Shown one piece after another: positions 24,543-35,511 of a DNA stretch of 64,000 nucleotides. Numbering within the stretch: the stretch's first letter is position 1; each line of letters opens with the position of its first letter. The notes below the pieces were generated by a model, which saw only the letters and a program-made list of their open reading frames with translations, was not told the DNA's origin and made no database searches. The translations under genes and the position numbers were made by a program. Source of the DNA: Prosapia bicincta (taxonomy: Eukaryota; Arthropoda; Insecta; Hemiptera; Cercopidae); assembly GCA_036971475.1 (NCBI GenBank), contig JBAIZL010000005.1, positions 234,007,369-234,071,368 on the forward strand. The letters run 5' to 3'.

Positions 24543-24639
24543 TGAATTTCTGACAAGACTGTTCAGCTCAGGTGTGTTGTGTTGATGTGAGTCTCACTTC
24601 AACACAACATATCTGAGCAACAGTCTTGTCAGTAATTCA

Positions 24640-24683
24640 CAGCATTGAAAAATGCGCTGACGTAGCGCGAAACGTGTCTGCTG
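24640..24683 (+). ncRNA. Degenerate hammerhead, family C
   Basis: Stem I CAGCA pairs with TGCTG. Stem II GCGCT, loop GACGT, AGCGC is perfect and is followed by GAAACGTGTC. The first core strand has decayed to TTGAAAA. Confidence 0.62.
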
Positions 24684-24742
24684 AATAAATCAGTAAGTAG
24701 TGGTTTTTTGCCGAGATAATACAAACAAGTGCAATTACTAAT

Positions 24743-25314
24743 AAATTTTCAACTATTTTTGGTTTCTGACAATTATAATACTTGTTTCTTGTTTAGATCA
24801 CATTATTGAGTTATGTGTATGAATTAGGATTGACCCAGCCTTTGACAACTACAGGTCAAATCCAGATAAAGCAAATACCAATATAACAGAATTGTTTTTT
24901 GTTTGGCTTGCAATATGAATATGTGTGTAAAAATCCAGTTTTAACAAAAATAATTACGGTTTCGAAGCAATCATGTTTACGGTTTTTGAAACATAAATCT
25001 TTTACAATATGTATTATTGTAAAGAATTGTGTAGTATATAGTAAACAATTCATTGTAATAAACGAAACTAAAAAAACGTTTGACTTTTTTTAAATAACAC
25101 CTTCAAGTTAAGTTCGTGTTTTAAATAAGACAAAAATTATAGTTTTACCATTATTCTATACTTTACTACAAAATAGTATCTACCGTATCAAAGTTTACTA
25201 CTAAAAAAATTAATTAAAAAGTGCTGTGAAAGAACATCTATTCAGTTTATTTTCAACCCTAGTTCAACAATGTTGACTTCTATAAATTTAAAAAGGTAAG
25301 AATGAAATTATTGA
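24743..25314. other. AT-rich spacer
   Basis: Overlapping frames on both strands at 24856-25093 have no recognisable similarity. Confidence 0.3.
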
Positions 25315-26524
25315 ATACATTGAAGTACTGTATTGTAACAATTATCTTACATTTTGTTATAACTAAATTTCAGTTTAACTAAATGCTTTCTGGTATCCTG
25401 GCGATTTAGTTATAACAGGATTCGACCTTATTACAATGGGCCTTGATAAAATATATCAATTTAAAATATAGTAAAATCTGTACCCAATGGAACATGTCAT
25501 AAACAGAAACCTATATTTAACAAAGTTCATATATAGAATCCTATTTGGTCTAAACAGAACTTGGTTAGTGCGAAAATAGAATACCATGCTATCTGTATGT
25601 TACAGGAAAAAAGCTATAACGTGATTGAAGGGTAAAAATAGTTAAAATTACTGAATTTCTAAAGACAGAATAAAAGGAGCACCATATAGCCTGCAAAATA
25701 AGTATTCACTACGTCGACCCACCCTTGCCACGTCATTAAACTAATTTGGGTCTTTTCTGCAAAACAAGACAATAAATAATACCATCTCAAAACTGTTACT
25801 CTGCCAAAACAAAATAATTAATATATACTTATTAATACCAATCGGCAAAAGACCTGTACTAACTGATGTTTTCCAGCAGACACATTTCACACCTCATCAG
25901 TGTATTGTTCAATGCAGTGAGCCATGACAATTTAATTTGAAACAATAAGTACAATTTTCTCTTTACATCCAATAGACATCCAAAATTATATAAAATAGGT
26001 GGAACAAAAAGATCTGCCTTATAGTTAAAATATCCTCTACATGTAAACTTTCTAAAAAACAATTACTATGTTACACTTTTTTTGTATTTAACTTGACAAA
26101 AAACCACTACTTACTGATTTATTCAGTACACGCATTTCACACTAGATCAGCACATTATTCAATGCTGTGAATCACTGACAAGAATGTTGCTCAGGTGTGT
26201 TGTGTTGGTGTGAGTCTGAGATGTATTTCTGTTCTGTGGTGTGTTATTGTTCATGGAGTAGTTGTTAATTATGTGCTCAAATATAGTATTTTATTGTGAG
26301 TGTGTTTACACAGACTCACACCAACAAAACACACCTGAGCAACAGTCTTGTCAGTGATTCACAGTATTGAATAATGCGCTGACCTAGTATGAAAGGCGTC
26401 TGCTGAATAAATTAGTAATTAGTGGTTTTTCTTGATTCTTATAGTCCATTACGTTAGGTAAAAACTTAATTAATCACTTTTAGTTTATGACTATCCGAAC
26501 TTTAAATTTTGTAAAAAGTTACTG

Positions 26525-26580
26525 AGACAGAACGTTTTCGATTACTCCGTGGCGATCTTCATCAGTGTCTTCTGCTTGGA
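26525..26580 (-). ncRNA. Hammerhead ribozyme, family A
   Basis: On the minus strand, stem I AGACA pairs with TGTCT. The core CTGATGA is intact, a stem II region AGATCGCC...GTAATC is partly eroded, GAAA is intact, and the stem III position holds self-complementary ACGT followed by TC. Both core strands are preserved; stem II is reduced to about three base pairs. Confidence 0.75.
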
Positions 26581-26843
26581 GTTGTTAGGTTAAGCGGTGA
26601 TGATTTTAAAGGAAAGTTTTTGATAGTATCAAAGAGTATGTGTGATTTGTATTGGGTTTGTTCGTTTAATATGTTTGTACTTTGTAAATTTCATATTGTT
26701 TTAGTGTGTTGAGATGCGGTTCTTTTTTGTTGATGAGCATAATAAAAAAATCACAAACCAAATATAAATCACATATACTCTTTGATATTATCGAAAACCT
26801 GCCTTTGAAATCGTCACCTATTAACCTAACAACTCCAAGCAGA

Positions 26844-26889
26844 AGACACTGATGAAGATCGCCACGGAACAACCGAAAACATTCTGTCT
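26844..26889 (+). ncRNA. Hammerhead ribozyme, family A, second arm
   Basis: AGACA, CTGATGA, AGATCGCC...CAACC, GAAA, ACAT (from ACGT), TC, TGTCT. Core residues are intact; stem II and the stem III palindrome have decayed. Confidence 0.68.
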
Positions 26890-27024
26890 CAGTAAGTTTT
26901 TACAAAATTTAAAGTTTGGATAGTTATAAACTAATGTAAAAGTGATTAATAAAGTGATTTTTTGCCAAGTTAATACAAAAAAGTGTAATTTATTCAAACA
27001 CCTCAAGATGTACAACACAAAAAC

Positions 27025-27505
27025 TCCAAGATTTACTGTGTTCCTTTGTGGTTTTATTACAAGTGAGATGGAGAAACCTCTTGTTATAGGTAAAGGTGCT
27101 AGACCACTGTGCTTCAAAAATGTGGACATAGTCTTTCAGTAACATGAAAAAGGGGAGAATTACTCCTGAGATAATGGAAGAATGAATACAAGGGTTTAAT
27201 GAAAAATTACAGATGCAGAACAGGTATATTTTTTTGTTTATGGCAACATATCACTCTCACTTTGTTCAATATAAACATTGCATGGCTCCAGCTAATACAA
27301 GTATCACACAACCCGTCCCCCAAGGAATAATAAGAAATATGAAAATTAATTACAAAAAATTAGTGTTCCAGTCAATTACTGCAAACATGAATTTAGTTTC
27401 TTCTGCTTCTGAACTTGCAATGTCCATTTTAGTAATTAATGCTATAATGTGGATCGCTGAGTCGGTTATGAAATTGTTACCAGATACCAGAAACAATTTG
27501 TAAAG
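27025..27505 (+). pseudogene. Tigger/pogo (DDE_1) transposase fragment
   Basis: Two frames cover the DDE catalytic domain of a pogo/Tigger-like transposase. The first reads RFTVFLCGFITSEMEKPLVI then GKGARPLCFKN at 27028-27120, matching the family pattern of 'lTvLlcaN...GtEKlkPlvIGKs.kPrcFk'. After a stop and frame change the second (27213-27503) reads FLFMATYHSHF, then TSITQPVPQGIIRNMK, and AIMWIAESV. The family's catalytic aspartate in 'LlmDn..sH' is replaced (FMATYHSH), and the usual QPlDqGI reads QPVPQGI. The copy is therefore both broken and catalytically dead. The family's role is cut-and-paste transposition into TA; the assignment rests on these motifs only. Confidence 0.82.
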
Positions 27506-27900
27506 TCTTATAAAGGCAAGAATTATTGTAAATGATACTGAGGCCTCTTCCAATTATAAGAGAAAAACAACTTACAGGCTGCCCTAAATCTAGATAACTT
27601 CAGTAATGTACCAGCAGATAAACTTTGAACATTGATGAAAATGTTACAAATGAGGCCGATATAAATGACTTGAATCATTTCACTGGAAGCCATCAAAAAA
27701 TGTATGAAGATGATAGTCACAATGAAAAAATGATGCCACTAAAGATGAATGTTGTTTTAAAACTTATTCCAATACTATTCCGCACTTAAAGGGCTTAGAA
27801 AACTTGGCTCTAGTACAAATCATGACTCAGAATTTTTTGAAACTTTAAAAAAGCAAGGATGGTAGCTGATAGCGTGAATGTACAACTAAAAATTATGTTC

Positions 27901-28551
27901 AAAAATTCTATTATTAATTATTTCAAATAAATTCTATTATTTTTACAATTTTCATAGGTGTACTGTATGTAATGACTAGTTTATGAGGAAAAGGTGATAT
28001 GTATAGTATCCTAGTTATTATAAATAAGTTTTTAGGTTGTGTTTAACATTTACTTATGGTAATACACAGTACTGTACATTGCATTAATTAATGACATACA
28101 ATAGGTATGTAAAATGCATCCTGTTTTCTATAGCGTAAGAAAAGGTTAGCGTAAATGTACAGTAAGCTACAGGTGGTCTAAACAGGTGTTGACAAACAAA
28201 TCTTTTTTTGTCACCTGGTTGAGTAATATGATATATGATGCTTTGAGTCAACTGATATATCCTACTGCAAAATTCAATAAACTAAATCCATCTCGGCAAA
28301 TTGAGACAAGTTAAGCGAATTTGAATTCCCATTATATAATTTTTCCTTGATGAGCTAGACTGAAGAGAAACAATGTGCAGTATAACAAAGTAATTTAATA
28401 GAAAATACTAATCAAGGGTCGGGGCAGATTACTCACACACGTAAAATACATTGATAATACGTAATTTTAAACATATAGATGTATATAAATTCAGAACAAT
28501 GTAAATACCCAGTAAAATGTTTTTTTTTGTTAATATGAAACAATTTTTTAC
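27901..28551. other. AT-rich spacer
   Basis: No gene recognised. Confidence 0.3.
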
Positions 28552-28670
28552 CTTGATCAGAGAGTGGCCTGCGTGTGGCAGCAGGTGTCGAGGTGGCAGT
28601 GGAGGGCGCCCCCTCCAGGTTCAGCACAGCTATACCTGCCAGTGCCCCATCCAGGGACCCAGCGTCTGCC
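28552..28670 (-). CDS. Candidate internal exon of an unidentified minus-strand gene
   Basis: This 119-base segment is far more GC-rich than its surroundings. On the minus strand it is preceded by TTGTTACTAG (acceptor) and followed by AAG|GTAAAA (donor). One of three frames is fully open and reads ADAGSLDGALAGIAVLNLEG, then a Thr/Ala/Ser/Pro-rich stretch ending RRPLSDQ; the other two frames contain stops. Length 119 leaves a split codon at its ends, as an internal exon may. I do not recognise the protein and found no partner exon in the window. The opposite strand has a weaker acceptor and no good donor. It could also be a relic of a processed copy. Confidence 0.5.
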
Positions 28671-28804
28671 CTAGTAACAAATGTCACATGTAAAGGCTTT
28701 GATATTTACTTCAAAATATTTTATATTAGTTTTATTAAATTGCTATATGAATATTTGTGTAGAACTTATTTTAAAAATATTGCTCACAAAATAAACAAAT
28801 TATA

Positions 28805-29053
28805 ATTACAAATTACACTTTTGTTATTACTTGCGACCAGACATTTGTTAACTAAAAGTTGTTAATTGTTAACTTACACTTGGAGGAAACATTTTCGTCT
28901 TACGACTTCTTCAGCCTCCTTGTTGAACTTCTGCTTGCCGGGCTTCATTAAGTCGTAAGACGAAAACGTTTCCTCCAAGTGTAAGTTAACAATTAACAAC
29001 TTTTAGTTAACAAATGTCTGGTCGCAAGTAATAACAAAAGTGTAATTGTAATT
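28805..29053. mobile_element. Palindromic element with hammerhead, family D
   Basis: Arms of about 80 bases (ATTACACTTTTGTTATTACT ... GTTAACTTACACTTGGAGG and the exact reverse complement) flank an unequal centre (28920-28950). The minus-strand arm holds a complete 38-base hammerhead. The plus-strand arm keeps the GAAA half (GTCGTAAGACGAAAACGT, then TTCCTCC), but its 5' half diverges (CCGGGCTTCATTA). No coding sequence is present. Confidence 0.78.
28882..28919 (-). ncRNA. Compact hammerhead ribozyme, family D
   Basis: Read on the minus strand: stem I GGAGG, core CTGAAGA (fits CUGANGA), stem II GTC-GTAA-GAC, GAAA, ATGT in place of the ACGT seen in the opposite arm, TT, then CCTCC, a perfect partner of GGAGG. 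All invariant core positions are present in only 38 bases. Confidence 0.78.
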
Positions 29054-29214
29054 TACAACCAGCTCGTCATAAACAGCAACAAGATTTCGAAATTATAATT
29101 AATTTAAATTAAGATCCAACTAGAAGGTAAACCTATTTTCAAACAAATTTATTATTTTTCATTTTTTTCAGTTGTTTTCTTCTTGAAGTTTTTTTAAAAA
29201 AGACTACTATTGGT

Positions 29215-30170
29215 ATCACTTGGCAAAAGCCACTACTTAATGATATTTTTCAGCAGAAACTTTTCACACTAGGTCAATGCTATGAGTCATGGCCAAGACT
29301 GTTGGTCAGGTGTGTTGTATTAGTGAGTCTGTGGTGTATTGGTGTTCTATAGTGTGTTATTGTTCATAGAGTAGTTGCTGATTGAGTTCAAACATAGTGT
29401 TAAAGTTTTGAGTGTGTTTTGTCGTTTAGAATGTATTGTGCATGGTTTTTTTATATCTCATAATTTTCTGTTGTGTTTAGTTTTTTGCTTTTCTTTATGT
29501 AGTGAAGGACTTTTAGATTATTGTCTACATTGGTGTATGTGTGTAGTGTGTTCTGTAGGTGAATGGCGAAGTTCGATTTTGGTTGTGTTTTGTATGTGTT
29601 CCTTGTATCGAGATGTGAGTTTTCTCCCTGTTTGACCTATGTAGAAACTGGGGCAGTCATTACATGTGATCTTGTATGCTCCTGCCCTGTCGTGTTTGTT
29701 CTGGAGTGTACTCTGTAGGTGTTTTTAGGTTCTGTTTGATGTTTTAAAGGCTACTTTGTAATTGAGTTTGCGGAATGAGGAAGCTATTTTTGGTAATTTG
29801 TTGTCATGTGTTAATGTTATGTATGTGTGTTGTTTTCTGCACATTATGTTGTCTATCAGGGTGTATTTGTATCCATTTCTATTTTATTGTATTGAGTATG
29901 TTTATTTTGTCTTCGTTGTTCATGGGTATGTTGATTAGTCTGTATATCATGGAGATGAAGTCAGCATGTTTGTATTGTATGGGGGGATTGGAAGTATTGT
30001 ATATAACTCTGACAAAGGTGTGTGTTTGTTGTCTTGTTTTGTTATTGTGAGATCTAGGAAGTTGATTCTGTTCTGTTGTTTTGTTTCATGTGTGAACTTT
30101 ATGTTATGTAATTTGATCATGTATTTGTGGGAGGTGATTATCTGTCTTTTGTTGCCTTTGTACATGATAC
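29215..30170 (-). pseudogene. Penelope-like element copy, family C: RT tail plus GIY-YIG plus 3' end
   Basis: On the minus strand the end of the RT region reads MYKGNKRQI, then KFTHETKQQNRINFLDLTIT at 30165-30030, a typical PLE 'linker' between RT and the endonuclease. Further on (about 29780-29560) a GIY-YIG domain reads AYKITCNDCPSFYIGQTGRK, then LTSRYKEHIQN. The non-coding 3' end (29340-29215) has the family C tail and a decayed hammerhead (TGCTGAAAAATAT end). Frames are broken by several stops and shifts. The RT fingers and palm are missing because the copy is truncated at the inverted junction near 30170. Confidence 0.83.
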
Positions 30171-30290
30171 AAATACGTTGCCTTTTAATTGGTACAGATA
30201 CGTAGATGACATCTTAATCCTATACAAAGGCAACAAAAGACACATAAAACAACCTTTACACAGTTATAAGTTTTACATGAAACCATGCAA
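30171..30290 (+). pseudogene. Short inverted PLE RT fragment joined head-to-head
   Basis: On the plus strand WYRYVDDILILYKGNKR is followed by degenerate sequence. YVDD is the catalytic motif of the PLE reverse transcriptase. The piece overlaps in content with the minus-strand copy just upstream (YKGNKRQI), so the two form an inverted junction of about 30-40 bases of shared sequence around 30145-30240. Confidence 0.8.
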
Positions 30291-32627
30291 AAACTGAAGT
30301 ACATTCAAGTAATGTAAATACATAGGTTTTGAACTATTGCTTTGAATTAACGTGAACTTCATTGATCAATTAATTTTTTTTACCAAACAGATATCATGCA
30401 TATAATGTTAACGGCATCAAACTATATTTAATGTTAGGTTCTTCAACTTGTTAGCTATAATAGCCTCGGATATATTGTACGAGACTAAATAAAATTCTCA
30501 ACTCTGACTTAGTTCTACAGTTTGATTAGAATATTCATTTACATTGTCCTATTTTTAGGAAACACTTGACCCTTTATTTGCTACTCAATCCAACAATTTC
30601 GATTTTCCTCTTTTTTTAGATTAAAGAAAACCCAATTAAATTTGAATATAAATATAGTTACAAATCAAATAATACAAATAAAATTTATGGTATGGTTATT
30701 TACCTTGATCCTTTCGTGATAACAGAGCTTATTACAATTTCACTTAAAAAATGTCAAAGGTGGATAAGTGATATTATTATTTGTGCCGTTTAAAATTTAA
30801 GAAAGTTCACTAAGCTTTTACACACAAATTGTAAATTATTTCGTAGTTAAATGAATAAGTTTACTGTTTATGAGTGCCACTAAATCAAAATGAAAAAATA
30901 CGTGTATGGTGTGAAAATAGAAGAGTAAAAACCGTTCACACCAATTAGTTCTATTTAAAATTTAATAAAAGTTAATTTATAAGAATAATAATTTTAATAA
31001 GTTAGATTGTTGCAAATAAAATTACTGTAAAAAAACTGAAGTTATTGATTTGATTTAACACCATCTCTTGTTAACATTTCTTTATGTAAATCTGCGCAGA
31101 CGCATTCTAACACACAACTTTAAAAATTTAGACCAGCTGTTATTTCAGCTGGATTAAACGTTACAGCTGGAATTGAAGTTGAAACCTCGATGACAACAAA
31201 CAGCACAGATTGTTTACTTGTTTAGGTTTAGAAAATACAGAAATTGCAAATCCTATCCTTAATATCATAATAATACAGTACTTAACCAGAAATTTCACTG
31301 TCGTAAAGTCAGTAATTAACAATTATCTAAATAAATTCATAACAAACTATATTCATAAATTATTTTTTCAAACGTTTATTAATAGGACATTACAATACAT
31401 AAAGTTTCTGTTCTCAAATATTTTTCGTATGTAACACATTTGGACAGTCACCAGACATAGGTGAATGCTTCATATAGAATGCAGTCATATAGAATGCAGT
31501 CATATAGAATGCTTCAATCTATATTCCGAGTTATTATTAAATAATATAAACGTCACCCAGTCTTAGTGTTTAGCCTATATTATTATATATCATATTTGTT
31601 GATTCCATCTTGTGAGCTACTAGTTTTCATAAACTATATTATTAATAAAAATTAAAACAAAACCAACTTACAAGGAAAGGGCTAATCTAGATACTAATGA
31701 AAATTGCTTATTCTGATTGAAAACATTTGTATCAGGTTTTTCATAAATACATTTTAATTATAAGTTTGGAAAAGTTTTTCATATTTTAAAAATGAATTTT
31801 TAAAATTATTTTATGTATACGAATTGAAATTATAGTACAGTTAATTTACATTTTTTATTAAAAAAACACTTTAAAACAATATGTACATTTCCTCCAGCTT
31901 TTAAAAAAAATCATTAACAGTACTAATGTTAAATTTCTAGACCTGTGTGAATTAAATTTAATTGCCACACGTATTTAAAATACAGAAGAAAATTTAAAAT
32001 TGACAAAAGTAACACAGAGCCATTCATTAGGGATCATCTATCCTGATAATGTGCAATAATTAATTTCTAAATGTAACTAACAGAATCCACAAACATACGT
32101 AATGCAAGTTATACTACAACAATAAGTTCTTATTTAAAATACTGTAACAGTATTTTAACAGATCACAGAAACACACAGATCAAACAAAATCTTGATGTTC
32201 ATATTAATTAAACAAAACCAGCTGATATGGTTATAATACCAATCCCCAGAATTCAAGTCTGTCTATGTGCTTTGTAGCGGTATATTTTCATTTTTAAGAA
32301 ACATTAAAGCGTTACCAATTATTAGAAGGAAAATTCATTGAAAAAAGTGTTATGTTATTCTTTTTTAAATTTATTTAGAAGGGTTTAATATCGGATTATA
32401 TTCCAACGCAGTCCTAATTATAGAGATTATATAATATTGTACAGATGAAGTAGTGAATTTAGCTCATTGACGATTGAATGATATTGTAAAACAATTATTA
32501 CTTGTGAGATATCTAGGAAAGAGGAAAAATTGCTAGAAAAAACTATATACACCTATATAGAAAAATGTTTGTAATATGTTCAAATTGAAAAGTAAAGATT
32601 TATTATATGAAATACGTATAACTAAAT
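30291..32627. other. AT-rich region upstream of TAF11
   Basis: No gene recognised. A small direct repeat CATATAGAATGCAGT recurs at about 31472-31520, and a stray family E end (TGTTGATTCCATCTTGTGAGC) lies near 31598. The TAF11 promoter and 5' UTR must lie toward the right end, but no convincing TATA or initiator could be picked. Confidence 0.35.
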
Positions 32628-33025
32628 ATGGACAATATTTTTGCCAAAGATGAGGTATTGACAAGTAATTTACATGCAACAAGAGGTCAAGATTCTTTTA
32701 TAAATGATGATTATAGTTATAGATCAAATTTTGAGGGAAGGCGTAATAGTGATGATGATTCTGATGGTTCACTAGATTTAGAACACAAAAATCAAGATGA
32801 CAAAAACATAAATTTTAATTTAAGAGACAATGAGATTTCTGAAAGTGAGCCTCAAGATTTTTCTATAGATAATAATAGGACTGAAAATAGCAATTTAGAA
32901 ACTGGCAATTTTACATCACAATTTGCTCCAAAACCAAGTAGTTCAGGTGATGGTAATTTACAAGACAAGAAAAAAGAACCAAAAAGTAAAAAGGAGTTAG
33001 AGGAGGAAGAGAGAGAAAAGATGCA
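32628..33025 (+). CDS. TAF11 (TFIID subunit 11), exon 1
   Basis: TAF11 is a subunit of the general transcription factor TFIID and works in the nucleus; its histone fold pairs with TAF13. Exon 1 starts at ATG 32628 and encodes residues 1-132 plus two bases of codon 133. It is an acidic, low-complexity N-terminal segment rich in D, E, N and S, with a KKKEPKSKKELEEEEREKM stretch just before the histone fold. This ends at GATGCA|GTAAGT, a strong donor. Joined to 37331 the frame continues as MQVLVSNF, exactly as in TAF11 of other animals. The joined protein is 238 residues, a little longer than the about 200 of fly and human. No upstream in-frame ATG is nearby. The N-terminus is poorly conserved in the family, so the start is likely but not proven. 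Confidence 0.93.
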
Positions 33026-33080
33026 GTAAGTAATCTATGTTTATGACAAGGCAACCAAAAGTGAAAATTATAATAAAAAA

Positions 33081-34132
33081 AGGTAAAAATATAGTCTTAA
33101 TGACTTTGATGTTAAACGTTTTTTTTTGTTAATATATTACTCGTTTTAATGTGTAAAACACGAATATCAACTTTTTTCCACGGAAAATACAGAAAGTTAC
33201 TTTTTTCACGTTTTAAATGTTAGGTTGTAATGGCATGTAGGCCTATAGCGTGAACTGGGCGCGCAGTAGCTACAGCGCACTGCACTACGTCTAGATTTGT
33301 AATTTTATACAACATTACTATATACCTATATTAAAATATACCTACGAAGTATCCAGTCAGGATAGATTTGGTTATAATTTTATTCAATATTGTTATCTAC
33401 CTATATTAAAATATACCCACAAAGTATCCAGTCAGGATAGATTTGGTAATAATTTTATTCAACATTACTTTCTACCTCTATTAAAGTATATCTGCAAAAT
33501 ATTCAGTCAGGATAGATAGATTTGGTTGTAATTTTGGTAAATATTTAGACTTATTGCCGATGCAGAAAATTACAACCAAATCTATCTTGACTGGATACTT
33601 CATAGGTATATTTTAATATAGGTAGATAGTAAATGTTGTATAAAATTATAACCAAATATATCCTGACTGGATACTTTGTAGGTATATTTTAATGAAGGTA
33701 TATAGTACTGTTGTATAAAATTATAATCAAAAGTTAAATATTTAGATTTTAAGTTTGGTATTAAAATAAACTGACTTTGACGTAGTGCAGTGCGCTGTAG
33801 CTACCGTGCGGCCTGTTCACGCTATACATGCTATTACAGACTAACATTAAAAATGTGCAAACAAATTAACTTGTTGTATTTTCCACAGAAAAATGTTAAT
33901 ATTAATGTTTTACACATTGAAATGGGTAATTAAAAAAAAAAATCAACAATATCAATAAAACTCGTTTACGCTATACATGCCATCACAACCTAACATTTAA
34001 AATATGAAAAAAAGTAACTTTCCATATTTTCCACAGAATGAAAAGTTGATATTTGTGTTCTACACATTAAAACGAGTAATTTTAAAACAAAAAAAAAATT
34101 TAACCAACGTCATTAAGACTATGTTTTTACCT
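33081..34132. mobile_element. Fold-back DNA element with 75-bp subrepeats, in TAF11 intron 1
   Basis: Termini AGGTAAAAATATAGTCTTAA and, at the right in reverse complement, AGGTAAAAACATAGTCTTAA. Long inverted arms follow (CTACAGCGCACTGCACTACGTC against GACGTAGTGCAGTGCGCTGTAG). The centre (33296-33735) has three direct 75-bp subrepeats containing GGATAGATTTGG, then the same unit inverted. A third, partial arm copy occupies 33950-34132. A-rich flanks hide the target-site duplication. Non-coding. Confidence 0.88.
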
Positions 34133-34544
34133 AAAAAAAATTTACCTATATAAGTTTTAACAAAAATCAGACCAAATCATATTTTTTTTACACACGTTCT
34201 CAAATATACATTCTAAACAATAAAACAAGTTATAAGAATCACAAATAAATAGTGGTGCTAATAGTTAAATCTTTCATTAATTAACACTATTTAAACATAC
34301 AGCTCTACTAAAAAATAGATATAAACCTACAATATCTGTTTATAAAAAAAATTATGAGTTTTTTTAATGATTTCTGAATTTGAAGATTTGGACTCATCTA
34401 GTACACTAATTGATGACATGATTTTACTGATGTAAGTTATAGACATCGTTATTTTTTAAAAATATATGTTACTATAAAATTATTTTAAAAAATTTAACTG
34501 TGCTAAAAATTGCAACAAAGAATACAGTTATGATAAATTTTGGG

Positions 34545-34790
34545 TAGATATTAAGATCAGCGACTACCGCTCCGATCGCAAAATGTTTTTTCCTGATCAA
34601 TTTGACCTTGCTGAACACGAATCTGAACCTTTTTTTTACTGCAAACATATATTTACATAATAAAAATAACCTAACCTAACTTGATTTTGGTGCTTACGAA
34701 CGCTCTGATCGGCGAATTTTGTTTTTTCCTGATCAATTTGACCTTGCTGAACACAAATCTGAAGTTATTTTTAACGGCAAACACATATTA
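34545..34790. repeat. Two partial copies of the 35512-36145 element's end
   Basis: ATTAAGATCAGCGACTACCGCT and TTTTTTCCTGATCAATTTGACC, AACACGAATCTGAA occur here twice in tandem (second copy from about 34695), as in the left end of the next element. (TG)n follows at about 34840-34866. Confidence 0.75.
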
Positions 34791-34834
34791 TCCTAAGAAA
34801 ACCAGGTCAGGTCAGGTTGCTATTATATTTTTAA

Positions 34835-34866
<32 letters not shown>

Positions 34867-35511
34867 AGAAACGTTTTTATAATTAAACAAAATTGGAGGT
34901 GATGATATGTTTGTCAATTACTACCTACTTTTTGCTATTACTCTATTTAGAATCTTTGCAAAGATGTTTCAATTACGTTTTATCAAATGTTTTAAGCATA
35001 GTCTCGGTGAAGATTATCAAGGTAGATGCATCCCTGTTCGTATTGTCAGGAGATGAAAGAAGGTTATTTGTCAAATACTCTTGACAAGAACTTGATAATA
35101 ATAATACTAAATATTTTCACTAAAAAAAATTTGCTAATAAATTTAGTAGGTGTATTTAAATAAATAAATAAACATTTTTCTTAACATCAGCACTTTCATA
35201 TAAAATTACCAAGAATGTCAGTTTTGTTTAAAATAATAAACCCCAAGTTAGTATTAACAAAAAATGTTAGGAAATACTTGACCGGATGTATGTCCGCTCT
35301 AATTTTTGTTTTGTTTTGACATGTTATTGAAAAAAATATAGCAGAAAAAAAGGTAATTTAATGGTTGGATACATAAATGATTAGAATTTTTAAATTGTAA
35401 AATAACACAAATGTACAGACATAAGACACATTAAACTGTACTTCGTATTATACAGAGGTAACTATTTTTAGAGATTAAATCGCAAAGGAATATAATTATA
35501 CTAAATATCTA

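Larger units (their letters stand above)
24409..24742. mobile_element. Palindromic PLE 3'-end dimer, family C
   Basis: The left part (ending in TTGGCAAAAAACC, TTACTGATTTATTCAGCAGA) is mirrored at the right (TCTGCTGAATAAATCAGTAA, GGTTTTTTGCCGAG). The two halves meet near GTGAGTCTCAC at about 24590. Each arm holds a degenerate hammerhead. Family C tails also end coding PLE copies at 29215-30170, which ties this palindrome to PLEs. Confidence 0.8.
26425..26950. mobile_element. Palindromic PLE 3'-end dimer, family A
   Basis: Outer ends TTAATCACTTTTAGTTTATGACTATCC and its reverse complement near 26920-26950. Inside are inverted hammerheads and inverted PLE 3' sequence (CTTTGATAGTATC mirrored by GATATTATCGAAA). 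The same family follows GIY-YIG coding sequence at 55815-55960 and 58440-58630, identifying it as a PLE end. Confidence 0.82.
26071..27025. mobile_element. Family C PLE palindrome, interrupted by a family A palindrome
   Basis: Left arm 26071-26200 and right arm 26300-26420 mirror each other (ACTTGACAAAAAACCACTAC and its partner, both with CACACCTGAGCAAC sequence). The expected right tail, TTTTTTGCCAAGTTAATACA, is displaced to 26958 and runs to AACACAAAAACTCCAAG at 27025. The displaced piece is separated by a family A element at 26425-26950, so A inserted into C. Hammerhead remnants of C are at about 26130-26165 and 26365-26405. Confidence 0.72.
25315..27900 (+). mobile_element. Tigger/pogo-like DNA transposon remnant with nested PLEs
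   Basis: At 25330-25430 lies a terminal-repeat-like stretch (TTATAACTAAATTTCAGTTTAAC ... CTGGTATCCTGGCGATTTAG) typical of pogo-superfamily ends. The transposase catalytic region is at 27025-27505. Between them lie PLE palindromes at 26071-27025 and a further family C fragment near 25877-25920. The exact right end was not found; possible terminal sequence lies before 28200. Confidence 0.55.
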
